Positions 20,733 through 28,933 of a DNA stretch of 64,000 nt are shown here, in pieces; the first letter of the stretch is position 1, and every line of letters starts with the position of its first letter. Below the pieces are notes generated by a model. The model did not search any database. It saw only the letters and a program-made list of their open reading frames with translations, and was not told the origin of the DNA. This DNA comes from Limnohabitans sp. GTDB taxonomy: Bacteria > Pseudomonadota > Gammaproteobacteria > Burkholderiales > Burkholderiaceae_C. Location of the stretch: positions 1 to 64,000 of the forward strand of contig VERE01000003.1 in the NCBI GenBank assembly GCA_018882835.1. The letters run 5' to 3'. A program made the position numbers and the translations under genes.

Positions 20733-21559
20733 CCGCCATGGCGCAGCGCCTTTTTTCCTTGGCCTACCTGACGGCCGACACTTGCACGGTGCCGCAAGCC
20801 ATCGACCTGGCTGCTGCGCTGGGTTATGCCTATGTCGGGTTGCGTTTGATGCCCAATGCGCCTGGGGCACCGCAACAAATGCTGATTGGCAACGATGTCA
20901 TCTTGCGTGAGACCCAGGCACGCATGCGCGACACCGGCGTGGGGGTGTTCGACCTGGAGATCATTCGCATCGGCGAGAGTTTCGAGCCGGCGAGCTACCG
21001 TTCCCTGTGGGATGCAGGTGCCGCGCTGGGGGCACGTGCCGTTCTGGTGGCCGCCGATGACACCGACCCGGGGCGGCTTGCCCACAACTATGCACGCTTG
21101 TGTGAATGCTTGCGGCCCTATGGCATCAGCGCCAACTTGGAGTTCATGCCCTGGACTGCGGTGAAGGATTGTCGTGGCGCGATGCAGGTGATTGCACAGG
21201 CGGGCCAGCCGTCCAACGCCGGCTTGCTGGTCGATGCCTTGCATTTTGGCCGCTCCACAACGACCCTGGCCGACATCGCTTCCATTCCTCGCCAATGGCT
21301 GCACTATGCGCAAATTTGTGATGCCACCGCGGGCCTGAATTTCAGCGACGAAGAACTCATTCACACGGCCCGCGCGGAACGCGCCTTGCCCGGCGAGGGC
21401 AGCATTGATCTGAAGGGCTTGTTTGCGACCTTGCCACAGGATTTGCCCATCAGCGTGGAGGTGGTCAATCACGCCCAAGCCCGCGCCTTGGGCGCCCTGG
21501 CCTGGGCACGCCTTTGCCTGGAAAAAACAAAACAAGTCCTGGCCAGCGCTGGCGTTTGA
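20729..21559 (+). CDS. Sugar phosphate isomerase/epimerase-like TIM barrel protein
   Basis: The protein has 276 residues and is an AP-endonuclease-2/xylose-isomerase-like TIM barrel. Likely metal ligands are Glu in ANLEFMPW, Asp and His in LLVDALHFGRS (three apart), Gln in YAQICDA and Glu in ISVEVVNH. This is the pattern of 3-dehydroshikimate dehydratases of the AsbF/QuiC type, as well as of other isomerases. ATG 20729 overlaps the NIPSNAP stop. An internal ATG at 20738 is an alternative. It may be an isomerase or a second dehydratase of the pathway. Confidence 0.83.
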   Translation: MTAMAQRLFSLAYLTADTCTVPQAIDLAAALGYAYVGLRLMPNAPGAPQQMLIGNDVILRETQARMRDTGVGVFDLEIIRIGESFEPASYRSLWDAGAALGARAVLVAADDTDPGRLAHNYARLCECLRPYGISANLEFMPWTAVKDCRGAMQVIAQAGQPSNAGLLVDALHFGRSTTTLADIASIPRQWLHYAQICDATAGLNFSDEELIHTARAERALPGEGSIDLKGLFATLPQDLPISVEVVNHAQARALGALAWARLCLEKTKQVLASAGV

Positions 21560-21562
21560 GCC

Positions 21563-22351
21563 TCAGATAAGGTTGCGCATGGCTTGCGCAGTTTCCCGCA
21601 GCAGGGGCAGTACGCGGGCGACAGCATCGTGCGCGCTCTCTTGCTGCATGGGCATGCTGACGCTGAGCGCAGCAATCAATTCGCCCTTGCGGTCGCGCAG
21701 GGGCACGGCCACGCCGCGGTAAGCCAGGTCGAGTTGCTGCTCTGAAATAGCCCACTCCTGTGCGCGGATGCGTGCCATTTCCAGGCGCATGCGCTCTTTG
21801 TTGGTGATGGTGTGCGAGGTGAAGGTTTGCAAGTCGTGGTGCGCCAGCCAGTGGTTTACCGCCTGCTCTCCCTGCAGGCCAATCAGCAGCATGCCTGCGG
21901 CGGTCACTTGGCCAGGGACCCGAGCGCCCAGCACGAAGCCCGTGTTCATGGCTCGGTTCGAGCCATTGCGCGCCACATAGACAATGTCCACGCCGTCGAG
22001 CACACTGACATAGGAAATTTCTTGGGTGCCAGCAGTCAGTCGCTGCAGGAACGGCTGCACGATCCGAGGCAGGCGGGCCGACTCCAGGTAGGACTGGCCC
22101 AGTCGCATCACCCGTGGCGTGAGCCAAAAAAGTTTGCCGTCACTGGCCACATAGCCCAGGTGCATGAGTGTGAGCAAGTAGCGCCGGGCGGCCGTGCGGG
22201 TCAATCCGCAACGCTCGGCGGCCTGCGTGGCCGTCAAGCGGGGGTTGGCCTCGTCGAAGGTTTCAATGATGGACAGGCCTTTTTCAAGACCGGCAATCCA
22301 GTCGCGTTTGTCCAGCGGCGGGTTGTAAGCGTCGGAAGGGTTCGTTAGCAT
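21563..22351 (-). CDS. IclR-family regulator (2), PcaR/PobR-like
   Basis: The protein has 262 residues with a winged-helix domain (LEKGLSIIETFDEANPRLTATQAAERCGLTRTAARRYL). The effector domain has the PcaR/PcaU/PobR-type pattern (YVSVLDGVDIVYVAR, GARVPGQVTAAGMLLIG, RGVAVPLRDRKGELIAALSVSM). That subgroup senses protocatechuate, beta-ketoadipate or 4-hydroxybenzoate. It is divergent from the ABC transporter operon and probably controls it. The stop is 3 bases from the end of the TIM-barrel gene. Confidence 0.9.
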   Translation of the reverse strand: MLTNPSDAYNPPLDKRDWIAGLEKGLSIIETFDEANPRLTATQAAERCGLTRTAARRYLLTLMHLGYVASDGKLFWLTPRVMRLGQSYLESARLPRIVQPFLQRLTAGTQEISYVSVLDGVDIVYVARNGSNRAMNTGFVLGARVPGQVTAAGMLLIGLQGEQAVNHWLAHHDLQTFTSHTITNKERMRLEMARIRAQEWAISEQQLDLAYRGVAVPLRDRKGELIAALSVSMPMQQESAHDAVARVLPLLRETAQAMRNLI

Positions 22352-22584
22352 GCTGCAATGATCCGACGACCGATCTGTGAGTTCCCCTAGGGATTACACG
22401 GAAAACGAACGATAGTCGATCGCAAATGAGCGAATATCGCCCATGAGTCTAATTTTTTCTTTATGTAAAGGCTTTGAATCGGTAAAGTTTAGGTCTTGAT
22501 TGGTATTTTGAGCGATTAGCGAACAAACTGCCATTGAACCCCAATGACATTTCATTGGTTTTTTTACCCTTCGAGGAGACATCT
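22352..22584. promoter_or_regulatory. Divergent regulatory region between IclR(2) and the ABC transporter
   Basis: This is one of the longest gene-free stretches of the window and is visibly richer in A+T than its surroundings. At 22430-22440 it holds a GCGA-ata-TCGC dyad. On the minus strand this reads CGATATTCGC, close to the CGATAATCGC core described for PcaR-type sites. A related GAGCGATTAGCGAAC lies at about 22510-22524. No confident -35/-10 pair was found. Confidence 0.4.
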
Positions 22585-23721
22585 GTGCAAAAACATTTTG
22601 CTTTGAAATTGGCCGCTGTGTGCGCCCTGGCAGTCACCGCCGGTTGGGCCCAGGCTCAGGACAGCATCAAGATTGCCAACATTGTTGAATTGTCCGGTCC
22701 TGGCACCACCGCAGGCACGCTGTTCAAAAACGGCGCGGAACTGGCCATCAAGGAAATCAATGCTGCGGGCGGCATTCTGGGCAAGAAAATCACCTACACA
22801 ACGGAAGACACCCAGACCAACCCTGGTGTGGCCAAAGGCCTGACCCAAAAAGCGGTTGACAACGATGTTTTCGCCATTTTTGGCCCGGTCTACTCTGGCT
22901 CCATCATGGTCTCCATGGCCGAAAGCAAGCGCGGTGAAGTGCCCAACTTCACCGGTGGCGAAGCTGCGGCCATCACGCAGCAGGGCAACCCATACGTGTT
23001 CCGTACGGCGTTTGGGCAAAGCGTTTCTTTTCCCAAGCTGGCGCGTTACATCAACACCAAGTCCAAGAGTCTGGCCGTCATTTATGTGAACAACGACTTC
23101 GGCAAAGGCGGCCGTGACACCATTGCCAAATTGCTGGAAGGCTCACCCACCAAGATCGTGGCGGACATCTCCACCGACGCGGGACAGGTTGACTTCTCGG
23201 CGGCCGTGCTCAAAGCCAAGCAGACCAATGCCGATGCCGTCTTCATTTATGTGAACGAAGAAGAGTCGGCGCGCCTGCTGCGTGAGCTGCGCAAGCAGGG
23301 CTGGAACAAACCCATGATTGGCGAAACCACCTTGACCGGCCAAAAAGTGATCGAGCTGGCCGGCGAAGCCGCCAACGGTGCTGTGGCACACGTGGGCCTG
23401 ACGGTGGAAGCCCCGCCGCTGAAAGCCTTTGGCGCGCGCTACAAGGCCGAATACAAAGCCGAGTCGGATCACAACGGCGTGAAAGGCTACACCGGTATGT
23501 ACATCCTGAAAGCCGCGATTGAAAAAGCCGGCAAGCTGGACCGCAAGGCGGTGGCACAAGCGCTGAAGAACAGCTGTTTCAGCACCAAGCAAACCCCCAA
23601 CATATTGATGGATGTGTGCTTTGACGACAAAGGCGACCTGGACCGCGAAAGCTTCCTGGTGGAAGTCAAGGGCGGCAAAGGTGAAGTGGTTGCCACCTTG
23701 CCTCCGGTGAACAAGAAGTAA
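22585..23721 (+). CDS. ABC transporter substrate-binding protein (Leu/Ile/Val-type)
   Basis: This is a type I periplasmic binding protein of 378 residues. GTG start 22585 is chosen because a strong GAGGAGA lies 6 bases upstream and the signal peptide begins there (HFALKLAAVCALAVTAGWAQA, cleaved before QDS). The mature part has IKIANIVELSGPGTTAGTLFKNGAELAIKEIN, then ILGKKITYTTEDTQTNPGVA, typical of LivK-like proteins. In this context it probably binds an aromatic or hydroaromatic acid rather than an amino acid. A strong hairpin follows the stop. Confidence 0.9.
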   Translation: MQKHFALKLAAVCALAVTAGWAQAQDSIKIANIVELSGPGTTAGTLFKNGAELAIKEINAAGGILGKKITYTTEDTQTNPGVAKGLTQKAVDNDVFAIFGPVYSGSIMVSMAESKRGEVPNFTGGEAAAITQQGNPYVFRTAFGQSVSFPKLARYINTKSKSLAVIYVNNDFGKGGRDTIAKLLEGSPTKIVADISTDAGQVDFSAAVLKAKQTNADAVFIYVNEEESARLLRELRKQGWNKPMIGETTLTGQKVIELAGEAANGAVAHVGLTVEAPPLKAFGARYKAEYKAESDHNGVKGYTGMYILKAAIEKAGKLDRKAVAQALKNSCFSTKQTPNILMDVCFDDKGDLDRESFLVEVKGGKGEVVATLPPVNKK

Positions 23722-23740
23722 CTTCAGTTGGCTTCTTTCC

Positions 23741-23770
23741 CATGGCCAAGGGCTGGCGCCCTTGGCCATG
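23741..23770 (+). other. Strong stem-loop between substrate-binding protein and permease genes
   Basis: CATGGCCAAGGG at 23741-23752 pairs perfectly with CCCTTGGCCATG at 23759-23770, with one more C-G pair closing a TGGC loop. No T-run follows, so this is not a classic terminator. It probably protects the upstream mRNA or lowers expression of the permeases relative to the binding protein. Confidence 0.7.
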
Positions 23771-23798
23771 TCTGCATGGAAACAGCGCGCGAGACATC

Positions 23799-24674
23799 AT
23801 GACCGACTTTCTACAACTTTTTTTCAGTGGGCTGGCCACTGGCAGCATTTATGCCCTGGCCGCGTTGGGCTTCACCCTGCTCTGGCAAGCTTCTGGCACG
23901 ATCAACTTTGCCCAGGGCGAGTTTGTCATGCTTCCCGCTTTCATGATGGTGTTGTTGCTGGGCGGCGGTGTGCCCTTGTTTGGCGCCTTTGTGATTTCTT
24001 GCGTGCTGTCCATTGTTTTGCTGGGCTGGGTCTTCAAGCGCGGCCTGGTCGACCCCTTGTTCAAGTACGGCATGATGCCCATCGTGGTCGCGACGATTGG
24101 CTTGTCGATCGCCATGCGCAACGGCGTGCGGGCGGGCTACAGCGCCGAGCCGCAGCCGTTTCCCCAAGTGTTCCCTGATGAGGTTTACAACCTGTGGGGT
24201 GTGACGGTTTCCGCAGGCGACATCGGCACCTTTGTCTTTGCCATGTTGCTGGTGTGGGTGACGCAGGCTTTTCTGGGCAAAACTGTCACGGGGCGTGCCA
24301 TGCAAGCGGTGGCACAAAACACAGAAAGCGCGGCAGTGCTGGGTATCAATGTGCCGCGCATGATTTTTTACACCTTCGCCATCAATGCGGTGCTGGCTGC
24401 GGCTGCGGCCTTGTTGGTGACGCCCACCTACCTTGCGAAATTCGACATGGGCGAATCGCTGGGCACCAAAGCATTCTTCGCCGCCATCATTGGCGGTTTC
24501 AACAACTCTCGCGGCGCCTTGCTGGGCGGCTTGATCGTGGGCGTTTGTGAAAACCTGGCTGCCGCTTACATTTCGCCCGCTTACAAGGATGCCGTGGCTT
24601 TGATCATCTTCATGGTTGTGATCCTGTTCAAGCCCCAAGGTCTGTTGGGCCGCAAAGAGGAGCGCAAGGTATGA
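23799..24674 (+). CDS. Branched-chain-type ABC transporter permease (LivH-like)
   Basis: The protein has 291 residues and about eight membrane helices. It has LivH signatures: SGLATGSIYALAALGFTLLW at the N-terminus, then INFAQGEFVMLPAF, and the permease loop region AVAQNTESAAVLGINVPRM. ATG 23799 begins at the family's normal position. An upstream in-frame ATG lies inside the hairpin and is less likely. The stop overlaps the livM-like start as ATGA. Confidence 0.9.
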   Translation: MTDFLQLFFSGLATGSIYALAALGFTLLWQASGTINFAQGEFVMLPAFMMVLLLGGGVPLFGAFVISCVLSIVLLGWVFKRGLVDPLFKYGMMPIVVATIGLSIAMRNGVRAGYSAEPQPFPQVFPDEVYNLWGVTVSAGDIGTFVFAMLLVWVTQAFLGKTVTGRAMQAVAQNTESAAVLGINVPRMIFYTFAINAVLAAAAALLVTPTYLAKFDMGESLGTKAFFAAIIGGFNNSRGALLGGLIVGVCENLAAAYISPAYKDAVALIIFMVVILFKPQGLLGRKEERKV

Positions 24675-25654
24675 AAAAGCTGCATCTTGTTTTGGCCTTG
24701 GCAGCCCTGGTAGCGGCTATCGTGGTGCCCAGTTTCCTGAAAAACTATGGCATTCATTTGTTCACCACCTGGCTGGTGTTCATCATTGCCACCATGGGCC
24801 TGAATTTGACCGTTGGCTATGCCGGCCAGAAGTCGCTGGGCCATGCCGCTTTCTTTGGGATTGGCGCTTACACCGTAGCGATTTTCCTGAAGGCGGGGCT
24901 GAGCTTTTGGCTGGGCTTGCCGGCCGCTGCCTTGCTGTGCTTTGCCGTGGGGTTGATCCTGGGCTTTCCGGCTTTGCGCGTGCAAACCATCTACTTGGCG
25001 TTTGCCACCCTGGGCTTCAACACCGCTTTGTGGCTGGTGATGCGCAACGAAGAGTGGCTGACGGGGGGCACTTTTGGCATCAACAACATCGCACGGCCCA
25101 CATTGGGTAGTCTCAGCCTGGACCGCAACTTGCCTTATTACTACCTGGTGCTGGCGTTCACGCTGGTGCTGGCGGCAGTGTTGTGGGGGCTGTTGCGTTC
25201 CCCTTGGGGCAAGGCCTTCACTGCGTTGCGTGACAACCCGATTCGCGCCGAAAGCCTGGGCATTGACACCCGTGGCTACACCTTGCTGAGCTTTGCCATT
25301 GGTGCCGTCTATGCGGGCATTGCGGGGGGGCTGTATGCCTCACAGGTGCAGTTCATCGACCCCGCGCTGTTCACCGTGGGCTCTTCCATCATGATGTACT
25401 TGATGGTGGTGGTAGGCGGGCCAGGCTATTTCTTGGGCCCGTTGTTGGGCTCGGCTGTCGGCGTGCTCTTGCCAGAGTGGCTTCGTTTCGCGCAAGCCTG
25501 GTACCTGTTGATTTTCGGCACGGCCGTGGTATTGCTGATGATCTGGCTGCCCGATGGCCTGCTGAGCCTGCCGGAACGTTGGCGCGCGCGCCAGCAGTCG
25601 CGCCTTGAGTCTGCGGCCCGCAAGGCGGCTGCCCAGCAAGGAGCACGCGCATGA
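24671..25654 (+). CDS. Branched-chain-type ABC transporter permease (LivM-like)
   Basis: The protein has 327 residues and about nine membrane helices, with LivM signatures LTVGYAGQKSLGHAAFFGIGA and ALRDNPIRAESLGIDTRGY, the cytoplasmic coupling loop. The C-terminus is basic and Ala-rich. It overlaps both the upstream permease gene and the downstream ATPase gene by 4 bases, so the transporter genes are tightly coupled. Confidence 0.9.
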   Translation: MKKLHLVLALAALVAAIVVPSFLKNYGIHLFTTWLVFIIATMGLNLTVGYAGQKSLGHAAFFGIGAYTVAIFLKAGLSFWLGLPAAALLCFAVGLILGFPALRVQTIYLAFATLGFNTALWLVMRNEEWLTGGTFGINNIARPTLGSLSLDRNLPYYYLVLAFTLVLAAVLWGLLRSPWGKAFTALRDNPIRAESLGIDTRGYTLLSFAIGAVYAGIAGGLYASQVQFIDPALFTVGSSIMMYLMVVVGGPGYFLGPLLGSAVGVLLPEWLRFAQAWYLLIFGTAVVLLMIWLPDGLLSLPERWRARQQSRLESAARKAAAQQGARA

Positions 25655-26397
25655 GCCATCCTGTTTTGAAAGTCACCGACTTGCGCAAAGCCTATGGCGC
25701 GATTCAAGCCGTCGGGGGGGTTTCCTTCGAGGTGATGCCTGGCGAAATTTTTGGCGTGATCGGCCCCAACGGCTCGGGCAAGACCACCCTGTTCAACAGC
25801 ATGCTGGGCCAGATCACGCCTGACACGGGGCGCATTGAATTGAAGGGCGAAGATGTGACCCAGCTCGGCCCGCTGGAACTCAATCGCCGTGGCGTGGGCC
25901 GCACCTTCCAGACCTTGCAAGTGTTTGGCAAGATGACCGTGCGCGACAACCTCATCGTGGCAGCACAAGAGCACCACGGCAGCATGTGGAGCCGCATGTT
26001 TGCGCCCTCGGATTCGGGCTTGGGTGCGCAGGCCGATGCGCTGATCGATCAATTTCACATTCGCCATGTGGCCCATAAAAAGGCCGGCGAGCTGAGCTAC
26101 GGCCAGCAAAAGCTGGTGGACATCGCCATGGCCTTCATGAGCGAGCCCGACCTGGTGCTGCTGGATGAGCCCTGCGCAGGGGTGAACCCCTCTTTGGTAG
26201 GCGGCATCAGCACTTTGCTGAAAGAGCTGAACCGTTCGCGCAAGGGCAGCTTTGTGGTGATTGAGCACAACATGGATTTCGTGATGTCCTTGTGTCACCG
26301 CATCATGGTGATGGTCGAGGGCAAGGTGTTGGCTATTGGCACACCGGATGAGATCCGTGGCAACAAGCAGGTGTTGGACGCCTACCTGGGGAATTGA
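25651..26397 (+). CDS. ABC transporter ATP-binding protein (LivG-like)
   Basis: The protein has 248 residues. Walker A is GPNGSGKTT, the ABC signature is ELSYGQQKLVDIA, and Walker B is LVLLDEPCAGVNP. The LivG-type switch His is in VIEHNMDFVM. It pairs with the LivF-like ATPase that follows. The start overlaps the permease stop. Confidence 0.93.
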   Translation: MSHPVLKVTDLRKAYGAIQAVGGVSFEVMPGEIFGVIGPNGSGKTTLFNSMLGQITPDTGRIELKGEDVTQLGPLELNRRGVGRTFQTLQVFGKMTVRDNLIVAAQEHHGSMWSRMFAPSDSGLGAQADALIDQFHIRHVAHKKAGELSYGQQKLVDIAMAFMSEPDLVLLDEPCAGVNPSLVGGISTLLKELNRSRKGSFVVIEHNMDFVMSLCHRIMVMVEGKVLAIGTPDEIRGNKQVLDAYLGN

Positions 26398-26398
26398 C

Positions 26399-27130
26399 AT
26401 GATTGAGTTTGACGATGTTGTCGCGGGTTACAAGGATTTCATGATCCTCAACAACCTGTCGTTCCAGGCCAAGCAGGGCGCCATCACTTTGCTGATCGGC
26501 CCCAACGGCGCGGGCAAGTCGACGGTGCTCAAGACGCTGTTTGGCCTGCTCAAGCCGCGCCAGGGCCGTGTGCTGCTGGATGGCGTTGACATCAGTGGCG
26601 CCAGCCAGAAAGCGTTGTTGGCCAAGGGCATTGCCTTTGTGCCACAAGGCCGCAATCTTTTTGGGCAATTGAGCGTTTTCGAAAACCTGGAGCTGGGGGG
26701 CATCACCCTTGGCATGAAGACCACGCACGAGCGCATTCCTGAGGTGCTGGATTTCTTCCCGCGCGTGAAAGAGCGTTTGCACTCGCGCGCATCGGCCTTG
26801 TCTGGGGGCGAACAAAAGCAGCTTGAAATTGGCCGGGCCTTGCTCTTGCGCCCCAAAGTCTTGCTGATTGACGAGCCTTCCATCGGCTTGTCGCCCATGG
26901 TGGTGCAGGACGTCTTCAAGTTGCTGCGCAAGCTGGCAGACCAGGGCACGACGGTGTTGATGGTGGAGCAGAATGTCAAAAGCGCGCTGGCATTTTCTGA
27001 CGATGCCATCGCGCTAGAGTCCGGGCGCTTGGTGCTGCACAAGCCAGCCTCCGACATTCTGGCCGATCCCAACATGGAGCGTTTGTTCCTGGGCGGTGCC
27101 CACACCACCTCCGCCGCTGCCCCTGTTTAA
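26399..27130 (+). CDS. ABC transporter ATP-binding protein (LivF-like)
   Basis: The protein has 243 residues. Walker A is GPNGAGKST, the signature is ALSGGEQKQLEIGRAL, and Walker B is VLLIDEPSIGLSP. VPQGRNLFGQLSVFENLELG is the LivF-type Q-loop region. ATG 26399 is one base after the livG-like stop. A longer frame upstream overlaps livG and is rejected. It completes a five-gene transporter. Confidence 0.93.
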   Translation: MIEFDDVVAGYKDFMILNNLSFQAKQGAITLLIGPNGAGKSTVLKTLFGLLKPRQGRVLLDGVDISGASQKALLAKGIAFVPQGRNLFGQLSVFENLELGGITLGMKTTHERIPEVLDFFPRVKERLHSRASALSGGEQKQLEIGRALLLRPKVLLIDEPSIGLSPMVVQDVFKLLRKLADQGTTVLMVEQNVKSALAFSDDAIALESGRLVLHKPASDILADPNMERLFLGGAHTTSAAAPV

Positions 27131-27150
27131 CCTCACCTTGTATTGCCATC

Positions 27151-28035
27151 ATGACTCTCACTCCCAACCGCGAAGCCATTGCCGAAGGTGCCAATCCCCT
27201 GGGCCTGGAAGGCATTGAGTTCATCGAGTACGCCACCTCCAAGCCCCAGGCCCTGGGCCAGGTGCTGGAAAGCATGGGCTTTCGGCCGATAGCGCGCCAC
27301 CGCTCGCGCGAAGTGCTGCTGTACCGCCAAGGTAGCATGAATGTGATTGTGAATGCCCATGACGCGGGCATGTCGCACAGCGTGGCGCCCACCGAAACCC
27401 CGGTCATTGCAGCGCTTGCCTTTCGTGTACGAGATGCCGCTGCTGCCTACAAGCGCGCCCTGGACCGGGGCGCCTGGGCCGTGCCCACACACGTGGAGGT
27501 GATGGAGCTGAACATACCTGCAGTGCATGGCGTGGGATCGAGTCGTATTTACTTTGTCGATCGCTTCCGCGAGTTCTCAATTTACGACGTCGATTTTGTG
27601 CCCATACCCACTGTGGACCCGCACCCTCCCGCATTGGCAGGCATGCACCTGTTTGGCGTGGTGCAGTACATCGGCAACGATCGCATTGAAGACTGGACCG
27701 AGTTTTACCATGAGCTGTTTGGCTTTGAGGCCTTGCCGCATGGCGAACGCTTTGGCATCTTGCCCAAGGGGCGCATATTGCGCAGCCCCTGCCACAGCTT
27801 TTTCTTGCAACTGATCGAACCTGAGCCCGGCGTTTTGGCCGTGGAAGAAGACGAGCGTTTGCAACGCATTGCCTTTGGCACACCCAATGTGCCGCAAGCC
27901 GTGGAGGCATTGCGCGCACGCGGTGTGGAGTTCATCACCAGCGAAGGCGTGCATGTCACCGAGCGCGGTGGCTTGACCCGCACTTGGCTGGGGTCGCTCA
28001 GCTTTGAGCTGGTGCGGGACGGCAGCGCATCATGA
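27151..28035 (+). CDS. VOC/4-hydroxyphenylpyruvate dioxygenase-like protein (QuiC C-domain-like)
   Basis: The protein has 294 residues and two vicinal-oxygen-chelate repeats. It resembles the HPPD-like C-terminal half of fused bacterial 3-dehydroshikimate dehydratases (QuiC1 type): GIEFIEYATSKPQALGQVLE, then RHRSREVLLYRQGSMNVIVN. By eye the HPPD metal ligands look lost. The first His position is Gly169, the second (QHIAL) is Arg239 (LQRIAF), and only Glu286 is kept. It overlaps the TIM-barrel gene by 4 bases, so the two halves of a QuiC-like protein are separate genes here, in reverse order. It may be structural or may bind a ligand rather than be a dioxygenase. Confidence 0.8.
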   Translation: MTLTPNREAIAEGANPLGLEGIEFIEYATSKPQALGQVLESMGFRPIARHRSREVLLYRQGSMNVIVNAHDAGMSHSVAPTETPVIAALAFRVRDAAAAYKRALDRGAWAVPTHVEVMELNIPAVHGVGSSRIYFVDRFREFSIYDVDFVPIPTVDPHPPALAGMHLFGVVQYIGNDRIEDWTEFYHELFGFEALPHGERFGILPKGRILRSPCHSFFLQLIEPEPGVLAVEEDERLQRIAFGTPNVPQAVEALRARGVEFITSEGVHVTERGGLTRTWLGSLSFELVRDGSAS

Positions 28036-28928
28036 GCCAGTTTCAGGGAACGATTGACGATTTCGGGATGGACACCATCTCGTTGGCGGGCCCGTTGGAG
28101 GCCAAGCTCTCGGCCATTCGCGATGCCGGCTTTGGGCAGGTCATGTTGTCCGCTCGCGATGTGGTGGGCCATCCGCAGGGCCTGCAAGCCGCCGTTCAGG
28201 CGGTCAAAGACAGTGGCTTGCGCGTCACCGGCTTTCAGGTGCTGCGCGACTTTGAAGGGCTGAGTGGGCATCTGCACGAGTACAAGGTCGACATCGCCAA
28301 ATCGATGCTGGAAATGTGCGCGGCCTTAGGCTCCAAAGTGTTGCTGGTGTGTTCATCAACCTCGGTTCATGCTTCACAAGACATGGACCATTTGGCGGCC
28401 GACCTGCGCAAGCTGGCCATGTTGGCGGTGCCCTTGGGCATCAAGGTCGCTTATGAAGGTTTGTCGTGGGGGCGCACCATCAATGAATTCACCACGGCCT
28501 GGGACGTGGTGTTCCGTGCCGATGCGCCTAACCTGGGCATTGGCTTGGATTCCTTTCACATGTTTGCCACCCAGACGTCGCTGGACGACCTGGAATTGCT
28601 CGATCCAGAAAAGATTTTTCTGGTGCAGCTGGCCGACTTCATGTGGCAGGAAATTCGTTCGATGGAAGAGCGCATCACCACGGCACGCCACTTCCGCGTG
28701 TTTCCGGGTGAAGGCGTTCACAGCGAGGCCACGGCCGATTTGGTGAACCGCTTGTACAAGCTGGGCTACCGCGGCGACTACAGCTTTGAAGTGTTCAACG
28801 ACGATTACCAGCAGTTGCCCTTGCCCACCGTGGCACAGCGCGCCTGGAAATCGGCGCAATGGCTGGGCGAAGACGTGCTGCGCCGCTCGGTGCCCATGCC
28901 CAACCAAATCCGGCTCAAGCGTCGCTGA
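28032..28928 (+). CDS. 3-dehydroshikimate dehydratase-like TIM barrel protein
   Basis: The protein has 298 residues and is a xylose-isomerase-like TIM barrel. The metal-binding set of AsbF/QuiC dehydratases is visible: Glu in VAYEGLSWG, Asp and His three apart in GLDSFHMF, Gln in FLVQLADFM and Glu in YSFEVFNDD. It would convert 3-dehydroshikimate, or a close analogue, to protocatechuate. It is coupled to the VOC gene upstream (ATGA). A sugar isomerase role cannot be excluded from sequence alone. Confidence 0.8.
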   Translation: MSQFQGTIDDFGMDTISLAGPLEAKLSAIRDAGFGQVMLSARDVVGHPQGLQAAVQAVKDSGLRVTGFQVLRDFEGLSGHLHEYKVDIAKSMLEMCAALGSKVLLVCSSTSVHASQDMDHLAADLRKLAMLAVPLGIKVAYEGLSWGRTINEFTTAWDVVFRADAPNLGIGLDSFHMFATQTSLDDLELLDPEKIFLVQLADFMWQEIRSMEERITTARHFRVFPGEGVHSEATADLVNRLYKLGYRGDYSFEVFNDDYQQLPLPTVAQRAWKSAQWLGEDVLRRSVPMPNQIRLKRR

Positions 28929-28933
28929 ACGCC

